From: Escarpia spicata
Lineage: Eukaryota; Annelida; Polychaeta; Sabellida; Siboglinidae
DNA length: 64,000 bases
Assembly (NCBI GenBank): GCA_963995525.1
Contig: OZ023208.1
Location: 27,242,999-27,306,998 of the forward strand
Direction of reading: 5' to 3'
A program made the position numbers and the translations under genes. Below are positions 1-13,277 of the stretch, piece by piece. The notes beneath the pieces are model-generated. The model made no database searches, was not told where the DNA came from, and saw nothing but the letters and a program-made list of their open reading frames with translations. How positions within the stretch are numbered: the stretch's first letter is position 1; the number at the start of each line of letters is the position of its first letter.

Positions 1-775
1 ATGAAGTAAACCCAAAAAAAACGAAATTTAACATGGATTAGATAGGAGTAAATCAAACCACTCGTTTGGAACAAAGATGGCGATACGCAGTGCTCTATAG
101 CGACGATTTAGGCATCGAACAAAATCGTTTTTTTCAGTTTGTCTTATAAATGAGTACGTTTCTGTTACCATTAATGTATACTTATATAGTATACATTATC
201 AATATGTAGCATGAAACAGCTGCATTTCATTTCCCCTTTAACGTTTTCTTCTTAGACGGCTTGCACCTCGAGAGCTAAACTTTCAGGGATTGATCTACGA
301 CCTCTAGAATAGGACGTGAGACCCATATCTTTAAAAATACCAAATATATCTCAAGTGTCTTACCATTTAAGGGGTAATTCAGTTATGCTGAACGTAAAAC
401 ATAATGTGCGCATACTATTTAACAGTCGTACGAATTATGCGCACGCGGAAAATACTTTGGGATAATAGTTCCTGCGTAATGGAATTGGCATCATGAAGTA
501 GACGCTGGCACAATATGCTTATGTCTACTCTGGGCCCTCATGCCAGTAGCATAACAATAAGTAATACGAACATTATTTGACAATTCTACACTATCACGAT
601 TACGGTGAACGTGAACTTCACATCATCTCCGACCTTCTTCATTTTGAACAAACAACGAGTAGATACCTATATGCGAGCAAGTTATTGTTTTTATGTAACG
701 ATGCATTGTGCTTTTTAACATTTGGTAAATACTACTCTCACGACTGTAAACTACCAAGGCATCTCGTCAGGTGAC
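1..775. other. Unassigned AT-rich DNA
   Basis: No supportable gene, RNA or transposon terminus was recognised. The only ORF of any size here (577-774) has no family resemblance and no splice context, so it is treated as chance. Confidence 0.6.
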
Positions 776-799
776 GGGCAATTTTGCTAGTAAATTTTA

Positions 800-1990
800 A
801 CCGCTCTTTGCTTTAGCATGTGCTTCCGTCCAGGTGTTACACTAAGTAACTATGCGTAACTTCTAGTTAACTAAAATATATTCCAAGAAATATTGTATGT
901 AAAATACTGAGATAATGTCTCGAATTATTTTGAGGCAACGGTATTTCGAACTGACAAACAAATTATGTTACTGTTCCGCCATCTCTACATACATTTCTCG
1001 GGTCTTCCTCGGTGCAAATGAGGGGGTTCTGCTCGCGATAACAGGTAGGCATGGCCAATAACCCAGGATGTTATTACTGCTGTGAGTATTGGTGCTGTGA
1101 AAATATCTAAACACGTGTTACTTCTGTGAATTAGCAACAGTTTTACAGGTAAGATTGAGGTAATTGAAATCCCGAAGCATCTCGGGCATGGATGCTCTTA
1201 GTTGGTTATTTGGCTATGGAAGAATTTGACACAGCGCTGTGCATTCATAAACTGTCAAGTGTTAGCAGTAATTACGTTCCACTTCCTTCCAAATATACCT
1301 CATTCCGTCCCAACAGTGTTGGCCGAACGCCAACAATAGAACAAGGAAAACGCATCATGTTCTAGTTAGACTTCGAAGAAAAGTGTAATGTATTTTTGAG
1401 AAATAATTTTTGAGAAAATTCACATGCTGTGATATAAATGCATTTGAGTATGCATAATTTCATGTGTGATTATATAAGGTTTTGACTGTAAAATGGTGGA
1501 TTTCTAGATGATTTGAATAAGCGGAAGGATATTTGGCAGCAATTTGCCTGTGTGACCTGTTTGCGGAGTAATGCTTGCCGGCATTTGTAAATATTGACGG
1601 GTGTCTCACATACAGGCATTTTACGAGAGCTTGAAGTATGCAATTTAAAAACAAAATCTACCAGCATGTCAATGAGATGACGATAACAGTAGGTGAGAAG
1701 TTTAAGACATTTTATAGGTCACGTTTTCTTATAATCAGACAAAACGTTAACATGGTCGCCTATGGAAAAACCAACTCTATATTGACTCCACCAGGCAAAC
1801 TTTACTGTTACTAAAACAGACAAGAAGCGGTCAACCCAGCCATCGTGGAAATTGCGTCCTGTGTACAGCGTTGAGAAAAGAAAAGGCATATCTACAGTCA
1901 AACCAGGTGATTTATCTGGACCTAGGATGCAGCATCATCAGCACAACGGAGTAACTACGTGGGAGTGTTAATTCGTTTGCTTGAACCGTC
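800..1990. repeat. Left arm of long inverted repeat
   Basis: Matches the right arm (4,620-5,440) in inverted orientation over several separated blocks, with small indels and many substitutions. The arm is longer than typical transposon termini, so part of the internal region may have been duplicated into both arms. Confidence 0.55.
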
Positions 1991-2089
1991 CGACCAGAAC
2001 ATCTGTCGTCATCATTATTACATGTGACATAATTCAAAGAATAATTTTAAAAGGAGTCATTAAGAGGTAATTTAATACTGAACTAGATG

Positions 2090-2720
2090 ATCAGATCACC
2101 ATATTGCGGGTCATGTAATATAAAATCATGTGGTCTTCTCGAACAAAATTTAATGAAGGGACCACATCGTAAAAAGAATGGGTCTTCTCAAAACGCTAAA
2201 AATCGTTACAAAATATGTAAGAAGTCATTACCAAGTTAACGAGCTGATTGTTGCAATACATTGAGGGACCATCTCAAAAAATTAAAGGGTCTTCTTATCA
2301 AAGTTAAGGAATCATATACAAAGTGTAACCAGCCATTAACAATGATCCAGCTTTTCGTCTCGATAAATAAACGGATCATTTAAAAATAGACGTCGTGTTT
2401 ATTAGGCCCCTACAAAATAATTGTATAACCATCTCAAGATCATATCAAGGCAATAAATGGTAATCTCTCAATAAAGGGATTGTCTCAAAAAGGGTCACCA
2501 AAACGTAAATTTTCATTAAAAGAACGAGCTGATCGTCTTTAAAAAATAAGTGTATACAAAAGTGCCATCTCACAAATAAATGGATCCGGGTGTTGATAAA
2601 AAAATCTGACTAAGCGTGTCAACACATTCTGGGTCATCTCAAAACTTTAAGGATTATTCTCATAAAATAATAAGGTTTTCTAAAAAAGTTGAACCGTTAT
2701 TTCACGCACAAACGTAAGTT
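2090..2720. repeat. Degenerate minisatellite, 'gg(gt)catctcaaaa' type
   Basis: Irregularly spaced, roughly 40-60 bp units share the core 'catctcaaaa..taagg' with 'gggtcttctca' variants. A similar array in the opposite orientation ('gagatgacccctta', 'ttttgagattac') occupies about 3,470-3,810, so the repeats belong to the inverted-repeat element. Confidence 0.4.
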
Positions 2721-2860
2721 TTCATTAAAAACCATCCACAAAGCCACATCAAAATCGAAAGGACGCATCGGCAGTTTAGACACAGAAATGCGTATGAACT
2801 GCTACGGTTTAAAAAAAGGGAGTTAACCGGGTCCGCGAGCTACCGCTATAAGATGCCGTC

Positions 2861-3067
2861 TTGAACGAGGATCCGAAAGAAGAATTGGGCTGGAAGAGTC
2901 CGTTTGATATATATTACGGACGCAAAAGCAAAACAGTAGTTTGTCTTTTGTTGGACAACAGTTCGCCAGTGCCGACCCAAACAGTCACCGCCACTGATGC
3001 GCTAAACTATTCTGCGCTGCGTGACGACATGAACCGGTTTAAGAAAAAGAGGGAACGATTATTTTGA
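2861..3067 (+). pseudogene. Integrase-like fragment (GINGER/gypsy-related)
   Basis: A 68-residue stretch begins LNEDPKEELGWKSPFDIYYG. In integrase catalytic cores of gypsy-like and GINGER-type elements, and in host genes derived from them (KRBA2/SCAND3-like), a block of the form (W..LP.Y)...LN..P.EELGW.(S/T)PFE(V/I)YYGRK follows the catalytic region. The preceding 'RELPLYKMPS' is in another frame, so at least one frameshift separates it. No D,D-35-E motif survives upstream. I see a dead integrase C-terminal core remnant. The family assignment is from memory of the motif. Confidence 0.5.
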
Positions 3068-3824
3068 GATGCTGCCCGAAAGGCAAATTGCTAAAATTAA
3101 TGGTTTACTGTGAACGACATCACGAGCGTGACCCAGGACATTGAAAGAAAGCGAGCGAAGTCACACACTGTACAGAACAACAGAACAGCACATTCCGTAA
3201 ACCCGTGAAGATGGACTGGTTCCATTTCAATCAGCTGGGTTCGCAATAGGTTTCGACCCGACCCCCAATGACAATTGCCAGTTTGCAGCAATTGCAAACA
3301 TGTTACAGGGAATTGGCATTCTGCGGTTGGCGCAAACCTCTACACAAGAAATTACAGATGTTCGGGCACGTCCTTTCGCGTCAAAATGGAACACCTCTTC
3401 AAAATTTCGTTGACAATAAAATCCTTGACAATTACTTGACAATTTAGACAAAACAGCTTGATTTTATTAGATGACCCCACAATGTGTTGATATGATCATC
3501 TAGTTCAATATCAAATTATCTCTTAATGACTCCTTCCAAATTATTCTTTAAATTATTGTTGATATAATCCATTAGTTTTGGTCATATTTTAAAATATTTG
3601 ATTTCCCGTTATTTTATAGATGAACCTTGCAGTTGATTGAGATTACCCTTAACTTCATGTTTTGAGATTACTCTTAATTGTTTCAGCTGATCCTTATTAA
3701 TTTTTATTATTTTAATATTGCTCTTTTGCTTCAAATAATGTTATAGTATCTCTCATTAACATTGCATTTTTATATTCCCCTAAGTCGTTTGAGATGACCC
3801 CTTAATTGGCTAGCCTTTATAAGG

Positions 3825-4265
3825 GTAACACGAGGATGGCGATGATGAGGAGGATGAGACTAAGGATGTCACTGTTGTCGTCATGATCATCGTAATAATT
3901 ATTACCGTCATCATCGTCGTTGTCATCATATTCATAATCATCATCATATTCATCATTAAGATGGCACCTTCATCTTCCTCCTCCGTATCATCATAAACAT
4001 TTATAATCCTCATAATCACCGTCTTCCTCATCATTACTAACATCATCATTATCATCATCAACAATACCGTCATCATAAACATCATCATAATCATCATCAT
4101 CACCATCGTTAAAATCATCATCAGCAGAATCATCATCATCATCATTAAGATGACCCCTTAATTGTCGTCATCTTCCTCGTCGTCATCATCATAATCATTT
4201 ATCATCCTCATTAACATCGTCTTCATTATCATTACCGACATCAACATCATAATCTCCATCATCGT
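3825..4265. repeat. (ATC)n / (GAT)n trinucleotide-rich tract
   Basis: Imperfect CATCAT/ATCGTC trinucleotides interrupted by ATT and GTC. They create methionine-rich and isoleucine-rich spurious ORFs. The tract lies inside the inverted-repeat element. Confidence 0.8.
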
Positions 4266-4289
4266 CGTCACAATCATCTTCATCGTTTT

Positions 4290-4384
4290 TATTACATTAC
4301 TGGTCGTTATTACATTACTGGTCGATTGTTACGTTACTGGTAGTTGTTATTACATTACAGGTTGATTATTACATTACTGATTGT
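4290..4384. repeat. About 20-bp tandem repeat
   Basis: Four to five copies of a unit like 'ttattacattactggtcga' with single-base variation. Confidence 0.7.
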
Positions 4385-4619
4385 AACAACTGTGCAAGAT
4401 CTGGTTAGATAACTCTTCAAAAGTGCGATGTTCTCCGTTTAACGTCTGTATGAGAGCCGTTGCAACAATCGGTGTAGCACGTGGTTCGGGACCATAATCT
4501 GCTGGGTCCACCGTACTTTCCAGGTGCAGTGCAACAGCAGCTTCGCTAGGTTTCTTCATGTTTCCGTTAATAAAAACACTGTGTGCATCCTTTTTTGCAA
4601 TGCCATCCGAGAGCTGATT

Positions 4620-5445
4620 TTCTGAACGGTCGGTTCCAACAAACGAGTCAACACCCACACGTGGTTACTCCGCCGTGCTGTTGATGCTGCATCTGCGAGA
4701 GGTCCGGATACATCACCTGGTTTGACTGTAGGTGGGTCTTCTCTTTACCCAAAGCTGTACACTGGAAGCAATTTCTCAGATAGCTGGATTGGTTGTTTCT
4801 TGTCTGTTTTAGCAACAGCAAAATATGTCTGGTGCGGCTTGCACGTCTACAACGTTGGGTGGAGAATGATGCCATTGACACGACGTGACATTCCTCCCCC
4901 AGTCAGCGATTCCTCTTGCCTATTGATGTTGTCGAACGTCAACACTGTTGGGACAGAATGACGTACTTTCGAAGGAAGTAGAACATAATCAGTGTCAACA
5001 CTTGATAGTTTATCAGTGCACAGCGCTGTCACAATTTCTTTCAGAGCCAAATAAGAGTACTCGTGCTAGGGAAGCTTCGGTTTTTATAATTCACAGAAGT
5101 AGGATTTGCTTAAATGTCTTCACAGCACCAACACCCACAGCAGTGATAATACCCTGAGTCATTGATCATGCCAATTTGATAACATGAGCAGAACCGCCGT
5201 CACTGGCACAGCGGAAGACCCGAAGAAATGTGTGAAGAGACGGCGGTAACAAAAGTAGCAACATTAGTTTGTCAGTTCGAAATACCATAATTACTTCTGC
5301 TTCAAGTTAATTCGAGGCAGAAGTAATAATGGTACATACAAAATGTCTTGGAAAATAGTTTAGTTAACTAGAAGTTCCGCTTAGTTACCTAGAATAACAG
5401 CGGGACTAAGCACATGCGAAGGGCGGTTAAAATTGATTACTGCGG
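4620..5445. repeat. Right arm of long inverted repeat
   Basis: Inverted counterpart of 800-1,990. It also carries an internal short inverted repeat near 5,290-5,335 ('attacttctgc...gcagaagtaat') that could form a hairpin. Confidence 0.55.
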
Positions 5446-5631
5446 CGTCACTTTTAAAAGTATTGTTGGGGTATGGTTTAGAGCCACACGTTTGGAAACA
5501 GATTAGGTGCATAGCAATACTAATTGCCGATCATATAAGGTGATTATTGACTGCATGTATTCGAAGACAGAAGTTTAAACATAACATTTATACGCTTTAG
5601 GGTATGCCTGCTAATTAAGACTGCCGCCGAA

Positions 5632-5748
5632 CATACATACCTACATACATATATACGTACGTACGTACATACATACATACATACACACATACCTACCTAC
5701 CTACCTACCTACATACATACATACCTTCCTACCTATCTACCTACCTAC

Positions 5749-5822
<74 letters not shown>

Positions 5823-5852
5823 GCACGCACGCACGCACGCACGCGCGCGCGC
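5632..5852. repeat. Compound microsatellite (CATA)n-(CCTA)n-(CA)n-(GCAC)n
   Basis: Tetranucleotide CATA, GTAC and CCTA runs pass into about 65 bp of (CA)n and then (GCAC)n and (GC)n. The gradual change of motif suggests stepwise mutation of one microsatellite. Confidence 0.9.
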
Positions 5853-6239
5853 GTGCTAGTTGACTCAGTTATCATACACAGGTAAAACGACAGTACAATT
5901 TACAATTCTTAACTTATAAAACTCTAGAATTAAAATGTTAAATTCACAACTAGTTTTATCGAGTTCGCAGTCCAAAACAATAGGAACCAATACATTATTC
6001 CAGTAGTCCCAAACGATTAGCACCCATTGTTGGCCGACTTCGTCTAAAGTAGGTGCATGAATGCAGACGCGTACCGTCTTGATGCGTGTCGTATTACACG
6101 TGTGTGTGCGCACGACTATATTCTGTGTGTTTCTATAATTTCCTCTTCGAGTGCTTTTGATTACAGGACTGCGGCATTGCTGAGATGGTTTCGTGTAATT
6201 AATAGGCGAATAGGCTTACTATTTTGAATAGTAAGCTTA

Positions 6240-7115
6240 AGGGGACGTAGAATGTTCAAACGGGTAGTCAATGCCATGATTACATATCCCGTTTGGACTA
6301 CTGCAACTCTTTACTGTTCGGTACCTCAACCAATAGCACCGGTCGATTGCAGCGACTCCAGAATGCTGCCGCTCGCCTTATTGCTCGACAGGCTCTTTGT
6401 GAAAGTGCGACCCCTATTCTTCGCGAACTGCACTGGCTACCTACAACAGCGCATTGCATTCAAGATCGCTGTTCTTACGTACATGTCGCTGCACGAAGAC
6501 CTCTCGCCTGTCTATATGCAGACACTCGTGCGTGTCTACATGCCAGCCAGACGTCTTCGGTCTGCTGACTCGAACGCACTAGTTGTTTCGAGAACACGCA
6601 GCAGAGCCGGTGACTGTACATTTGCTCACGCAGCGGCAGCAGTGTGGAACGCTCTGCCGTCAATTGTTACCAGCAAAACATCACTGGAATCATTTAAATA
6701 TGTGTTGAAGACTAACCTGTTCACTGCAGCGTATATGTAACTCGGACCCTTACCAACACTGTTTTACCATAGCTGCTTGATGTTTAAAGTTTACTTATTA
6801 TTTATTTATCTATTTATTTACTTTTCGTATACATTTTAGCCTAATTTATTGATGTTTGCATTAATTTTAGTTTATTTATTTAAAAAAAGAAGATCTTAAC
6901 TATTTTATTTTATAATATTTTACATCACATTCCTTTTCTACTTTTACTATATTTATTGTTTTAATTGCTATTATTATTAGTTCATTTGATCTATGATATA
7001 ACAATTATTGTTTTTTATTCAAATGCATTATTTTTAACATACACTTGTATATTGTTGAAAAACGCTGTGAACAATATTGGATGTGGCGCTTAACAAAATA
7101 AAATGTTAGTATTAT
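6240..7115 (+). pseudogene. L2/CR1-like LINE, 3' terminal fragment
   Basis: This is the C-terminal tail of a non-LTR reverse transcriptase ORF plus its 3' untranslated region. The marks are LDYCNSLL-type text read as MDYCNSLLFGTSTNSTG at 6,293, then RLQRLQNAAARLIARQ, TPILRELHWLP, ARRLRSADSNALVV and AAAAVWNALPS..TSLESFKYVLKTNLF, ending at 6,740. These blocks follow the polymerase domain in L2/CR1/Rex-type LINEs. The text is split between two frames, so at least one frameshift is present. The 3' region ends near 7,110 with 'ataaaatgttagtatt' and a short (ATT)n tail, a usual L2-like terminus. No RT catalytic part is present, which fits 5' truncation on insertion. The exact clade is uncertain. 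Confidence 0.75.
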
Positions 7116-7429
7116 TATTACTACGTAGCTTCACGTCGCATACAATTATGAACCCTATAAATGGAGTCCGTGTAGTTTGGCATTAATGTGACTACTATTA
7201 CAGGTGTAGTTAACGTGAGTTGTATCGGCAGGTGTCTTCTTCTTGCAGACCGGATATCATCGCGACATCGACCTGTCATTATATGTCATTAGTTGATATG
7301 TTCATGCTCGCGTCGCCAGAGACGACAATACGTGCAGGTGAGTAGCAGAAGATGTACACAGAGTATACACTAGGTAGTAGTTGCTCATGCACGTACGCAT
7401 GACCATAGGCTTATATGTGAAGCGAGAGA

Positions 7430-7932
<503 letters not shown>

Positions 7933-8544
7933 ACGTAAGGTGTCTAAACTGTATTAGAAACAGTACAGTAGACACATTGCATAAATTGCATAAACGACTC
8001 AAGCGCTCGTGATCCCAATGAATCAGCGAGGTGAAGTGATGTGCCCGTGTCAGACTAATGGAATTTAATAGCAACAACGATCAATGGAATTATCAACACC
8101 GCCGAAAAGGTGTCAGGCGCCGGGACACTGCCACTGAATCAAATCACATGGCTGTTGTCAGTGTTGACGGTGTCAGTGACAGTGTTATTGACACTGTCAG
8201 TCGATGTTGTTCTGGTGAGCACATGGTGAGTACGGGTATTTAAGTAATGTTGACAGTTCCACCGTGTATATTACGATATCTTTAATAGATCAAACGTTAT
8301 TGTGATTTTAACCGGAAAACAGCATAAGTTTTGTGTATCTCTTACAATGCCTATGACAAAATGGACTCATTTGTGTTTTCTGTGGATAAATATTTGCTTT
8401 AAAATGTCAACGTTTTTATTTATATAGATATTTAAATACTGTTTTCAGGGTTTTCAAACGCATTGATTAACTAAAGTAATAAATTTACAACATTTCATAA
8501 TTTTAGTACTAATTATAACCAAATTAATGCAATTAATTAGTTAA

Positions 8545-9130
8545 TTTTAGTAATGTAGCAAGCAAACTCAACAGACCAACACATTCCAATTAAAGGTCAT
8601 AATTCCCATGATTATGAAGGTAAACGTATTATGCAATGTGTTAATTTGTTTATAATTAATTTTAAATTAAAGTTTAATTTTTAATACCATTAATAATGGT
8701 AATAAATAGACATTAACAAATAATTTAATAATTTAATTGATAAGTCAATATTGGCTAATTAGTGCGCAACCTCGACAGACCGACACATTTCAGTATAAGG
8801 CCATAATGTCCATGATTATGAAGGTATTTGTATAATTTATGAAAGCAGTAAACCACATTAATTATGGTAATAAATATACATCAACCAGTTATTTCACGTT
8901 AACAGTAACTTAATTAATAAGTTAATAATAGCTAATATTAGCAAGCTAACGACTGATCGCTACATTTCGATAAAAGGCTGGAATGTCCATAATTATGAAG
9001 ACAGTTATATAATTTGTGCAATGTTTTCAACCACATTAAACATTAGAATAAATATACATTCATACAGCATTGACAATAACATTATTAATAAGTAAATATT
9101 GGCTACATAGAATACAAATTCAACAGATCA
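8545..9130. repeat. Degenerate satellite, 3-4 units of about 170-205 bp
   Basis: Four landmarks recur in the same order: a 'gcaagcaaactcaacagacc' block (starts near 8,559, 8,762, 8,940 and 9,108), then a 'ccatgattatgaag' block (8,612, 8,810, 8,985), then 'tggtaataaatatacat', then 'aagttaatattggcta'. Unit lengths drift downward (about 203, 178, 168 bp) through small deletions. AT-rich, with no coding potential. Confidence 0.7.
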
Positions 9131-9499
9131 ATAAATGACAATGAAATACAATATTCATACTCTTAGTTCACAGTGTCTCTTGCGACTGTGTCATGACAAG
9201 TTGGGTGAATACTGCAGGCTCAGTACAGACAAATAATCAATTGTCACTGCTTAATAATGCAATGTTCTGCATATTAACATGAACTTGATGAAGTAATGTT
9301 TATAAATTGTTCACAGTATTCCGTCGCTGAATCCAAATGCACCAAATGCAAGGGAGTCAAGCCATGAAGAAGTCCGCTCTGCTCATAATACAGTCTTTTT
9401 GTAATATTGGAAGTTGATTGTCTCATAATTTAATGTTATTACTTCAATAGAACATGATACATGTCAGACAACGACTACTTTTTTTTAAACTATTTATAA

Positions 9500-10000
9500 A
9501 CAAATAGCTGCACAGACCTCTCAGAAATGCTTTATTAACTAATACGATAGGTGGCAGCAGAATGTACCACATCGATGTAAACAAGCGCACAAATGTATTA
9601 CTTTTTTGACTAAATTGTACGTAACTATATCGTTGTAATCGCCACAAGAAAGTTATCTAACTATCTGATGATATTTACACATGCAGTGTGTTCCATCTAG
9701 TATTCTAACCGCATAGTGAAGTTTATTGAACATATACTGGACCACTCTTTAGTCAGATATATCGGACACAATGAGCAAAGGATGTCTACAAACTTGCAAC
9801 AAAGTTATTTGTCTCAAATTAAAACGAGGCAAACAGGTCTTTGACATATATTTTGATAGGGAACGCAGACCACGTGACTACAGTGCACCACATCGGTGAC
9901 GATGATGTAAACAACCGTAATATTTAAATTTATCGGGCGAAATTGTAAGCAACTATTCACCCTAATCACCACAGGAAAGTTAATGAACAGCCCGTGGAGT
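9500..10000. repeat. Two diverged direct repeats, about 340 bp apart
   Basis: The block 'accacatcgatgtaaac...aaattgtacgtaactat...aatcgccacaagaaagtta' at about 9,567-9,655 recurs in diverged form at about 9,888-9,982 ('accacatcgg...gatgtaaac...aaattgtaagcaactatt...aatcaccacaggaaagtta'). No gene was recognised in the surrounding 9.1-10.5 kb. Confidence 0.45.
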
Positions 10001-10499
10001 TTATACAGTGAATGCGTTGCGATTTGTCGCACAGTGATGATTTTAAATACGATGAGCAGAAACCGAGTGGTCCGGTATATTACAAAATCCGGCGGCGTCC
10101 GTGCCCGTGGTGCGTTAACTACTGTCACCGACATTTCATTGTCTAAAATAACCTTTCTAGCCGTTTGTTTGCATTCAGTCGATCAAATAAATGTTACTGA
10201 TTTCGAATACTGACACTTTTAAACAAATATGATTCCGATTTTTATTTAAACAGCTTATTCAAATCAGTATGTAGATGGGAACTAATATATTTAATTATGT
10301 CTATGATTACCCGACACCAGTGTCAGTTTAGTTGGTGGCCCAAACAAATGGACCGGTACCGTTACAATAATTATACCTATTTTCCTTACCTTGTTGGGTC
10401 TTTCGGAAGTGTAAAGGAATGGTTTTTTTTATGAACGGTTGTTGCACCCAAACACGGCACAACATGAGCCACCACAAGGACGCCGTCTTGGTTCGGCTG

Positions 10500-10640
10500 T
10501 CATATTTGCTGCGCTATATAAGCTATCCAGTAGATGGCGCCACCATCCAATTTTAAATGGCGGATCGCTGAGTGACTATGCTTGGTATATAATTGCTTAT
10601 ATAAAGGCGCTTTTAAGCCACGCCCAGCGCGCTCGTGATT
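10500..10640. promoter_or_regulatory. Possible RNA polymerase II promoter-like cluster
   Basis: Two TATA-like strings ('ctatataagc' near 10,513 and 'tatataaaggcgc' near 10,597) are followed by a 'ccacgccc' GC-box-like string and 'gattggtc', an inverted CCAAT box, in a patch more GC-rich than its flanks. No clear downstream gene on either strand was found, so this is only a pattern match. It could equally be a transposon promoter or chance. Confidence 0.2.
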
Positions 10641-10721
10641 GGTCGCTAGGGCAATCGCACATGTGTCACGCGCATTTCATTTTGGTTTTTTTGCGGGGAG
10701 ACGTCAGGGCTTATTAGCAAG

Positions 10722-10815
10722 GGGCTATACGTACACAGACTAATTTTATGAACAGGTAGGCAGGGCTATACGTACACAAACTAATTTTACAAACAGGTAG
10801 GCAGGACCCTACGTA
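10722..10815. repeat. 44-bp tandem duplication
   Basis: Two near-identical copies of 'gggctatacgtacacagact...aacaggtaggca', then the start of a third ('accctacgtatacg'). The units contain the self-complementary string 'gtacgt'-like. Confidence 0.75.
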
Positions 10816-13277
10816 TACGTACGTTCATCCAGATTATATAATTTAGCGTTCAATTTAAACTGATACTGATTAGGACAGTCGCGAAATCCATAAATTAACA
10901 CATTGTAAACACGAAGTCAATAGGTGCAATGTGGAACAGCAATTACTTTTGTATTTGTATAATAAAATTCTAGAACATGCACACAACTAATAACTAATTA
11001 ATTGGACTTTAATCAAGCTAGCATATTATTCTCAATATAATAATATATATAATGTAATCGCGGTCTTCAAGTTTTCCAATGGATATTTGCGATGGGATGG
11101 GTGTAGACTTATTAGAATGTTGTTCATTTGGAAGAAGGATATATGTGGAAATGTTTATAAATGCTAGCCAACTATTGTGTGATAAGTTGTACTCAGCACA
11201 AATAATCTACAAACTTCCAAAACACATATTTGGTGCAAAAATAATTGAGATTTATTTAAAGTTAATTAAATATATTTAAGCAAAAAAAAGTGTTCTTGTA
11301 GATGTATAACATAATGTATATTGAATACAATCCTGCAAGAATTATGATATATTCGTTCACTCATGTACCCATTTGGCATGTTAACTGCTAAAAGTGAAGG
11401 GCAAAATGGCCCGAGTTATTGTGCGTGTACACCGTTAGTTAATAATAATCGTTGACCTATTCAAGAATAAGATAAAGTAAAAATAGTGTCTACCGTCGGC
11501 GACGCTTCAAGTCAACTGTCATGTGTCATCGTGTTCATGAAGTTCGTCTGTGTCGTCTACTGCCTACAACCTCGAATGTGTCGTTCGCCCGGGTGAATCA
11601 TTCGGTATAGTGAACATTATTAATCTTTGCATAAACGTTAGTACTCATTACTTGTCTTACTTTAGCATGTAAATTATCAAAAAATGTGTACGCATCTATA
11701 TAAGCGACATCTACTTAAGTAAATACTTCTTTCAAGCATAAACGGTGTAATCAATCGCTAGGCGATTGAATCTTTTAATCCAATGCACGTTGCGTGTATT
11801 GGTATGTATATTTGAGGACAAGAATATATAAATTATGTGTAAGTATATCATTGTGTTGATTGTACTTACATACGAACAGTGCCACGTTTAGTTGAACATT
11901 TAGAACACGTCAGTAAATAACTATAAATTTTGTTGTTCTTTATGAAATTCATCGTCAATTGGTAGATCGGAAGCAATGGCCCAGGGAAGCGAATGGACAT
12001 GGACACACTGACTCCTCGGAGGTGATACTTTTACAATACTCCAAGGTTAGCGAATTAATATTATAGATGGACGTACTTCAGTCAAGTACATGTTGGCCAT
12101 GTCAAACTATTCTCCGCCAAAGGTCACTCTTTCACATTGACACGGGTAAGAATTTCTTCATCCTAATCGTCTACGTCTCGTGAGTTATCATGTAGTTTGT
12201 CAAATGCTTGTACCAGCTAATGTCTTAGCGTAATCCCCGATGGTACATTATTATTCGTAACTGATCTAACTAACAAAAACAAGACGAAGCCCATGTCGAA
12301 ATGAAAGAAAAATTATATAACATGAGTACATTCATTACCTGTTGGTTGTGTCGACACACACTCATCTATGCTATTATTTGGACTATCATCAAGCAAATGT
12401 CAGTCAATTATAAAAATAACCATTTATTCAATAAAATCATTTATGTGCTTGTATGATATATCGTAACATGCCTAGCTTTCTGAATGGCTCTAAAAGTAAT
12501 GCAATAATACATATCCCGAACTCCTCTTGTTCAAGACTACAAGGACGGGCCTGCAGGGTGATCAATAACGTTATGAGATTAAGGTTGTATACATTTATAC
12601 ATGACTAAATGCCAGACATGTATAAACACACGACATATGTGTTCAAACATTTATGTGGCTTGGGGTTTATAATTATGTTGTAATAGTACACAGTCGATAT
12701 TGTATGCCATCATTTGGTATGGCTTACCTTACACTTATTTGTAGTCTCATGGTGAATGTCAACAACGAATATTTCACCACCATAGTCTTAACTCATTGAG
12801 TTTACGACAACGCGTCATAAAGACTGTCCAAAATGCACAAGTTTATAATATTATATTCGTCATAATGTTCGTACTCCATTGATAGTATTAATCGTTCCAA
12901 ACGAAGACGTGACATAACTTGCAGAGAAAAAAACTTCGAAAAGTAGTCCAGTGACGTTGCTTATTCCATTCGTGGTTACCTTTGATTGTTCAACTAAGTT
13001 CTCTTAGATTTCCAAAACAATTAACACTTCATCCTTAACAAAAGGCGTATAATTTCAAATAATACATTAGAGTCATCGCCCTAGATTCGTTCGACATGAA
13101 TCAGTCTGAGTTAACTCTCGTAACACTATTTTTTAAGCAAGTTAAACGTTGCTGCAATAAACGTATATTTAATATCTGCAGGAAATGTTATCGTAGTATC
13201 ATAACAACTGGCATCTAATCAATATAGTGATCTAACATTAAACAATCCACACCAATAGGTCTACTCGTGGTGAAGAA

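Larger units (their letters stand above)
780..5445. mobile_element. Long-inverted-repeat DNA transposon remnant with integrase-like fragment
   Basis: The segment 0.8-2.0 kb reappears inverted at 4.6-5.4 kb. Matched landmarks, outside in, are the 'aaccgctctttgc'/'gggcggttaaaatt' pair (about 800 and 5,420), 'cttctagttaacta' (about 860) against 'tagttaactagaag' (about 5,360), the 'tttcgaactgacaaac' pair, the 'ccaacagtgttgg'/'aacactgttggga' pair, and 'tcaaaccaggtgat' near 1,896 against 'atcacctggtttga' near 4,709. Both arms carry the same former coding stretch, read as LYTGxNFxDxWxxxFLSVL on the minus strand at about 1,780-1,870 and the plus strand at about 4,755-4,815. Between the arms lies an integrase-like fragment. 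I infer an old large transposon of GINGER or gypsy-integrase-related type. Exact ends and target duplication were not resolved. Confidence 0.55.

Noticed and set aside
3810..4145. Met/Ile-rich ORF
   Set aside because: Translation of an ATC trinucleotide repeat.
11079..11279. 66-residue ORF
   Set aside because: It lies in AT-rich DNA with no motif, splice signals or counterpart elsewhere.
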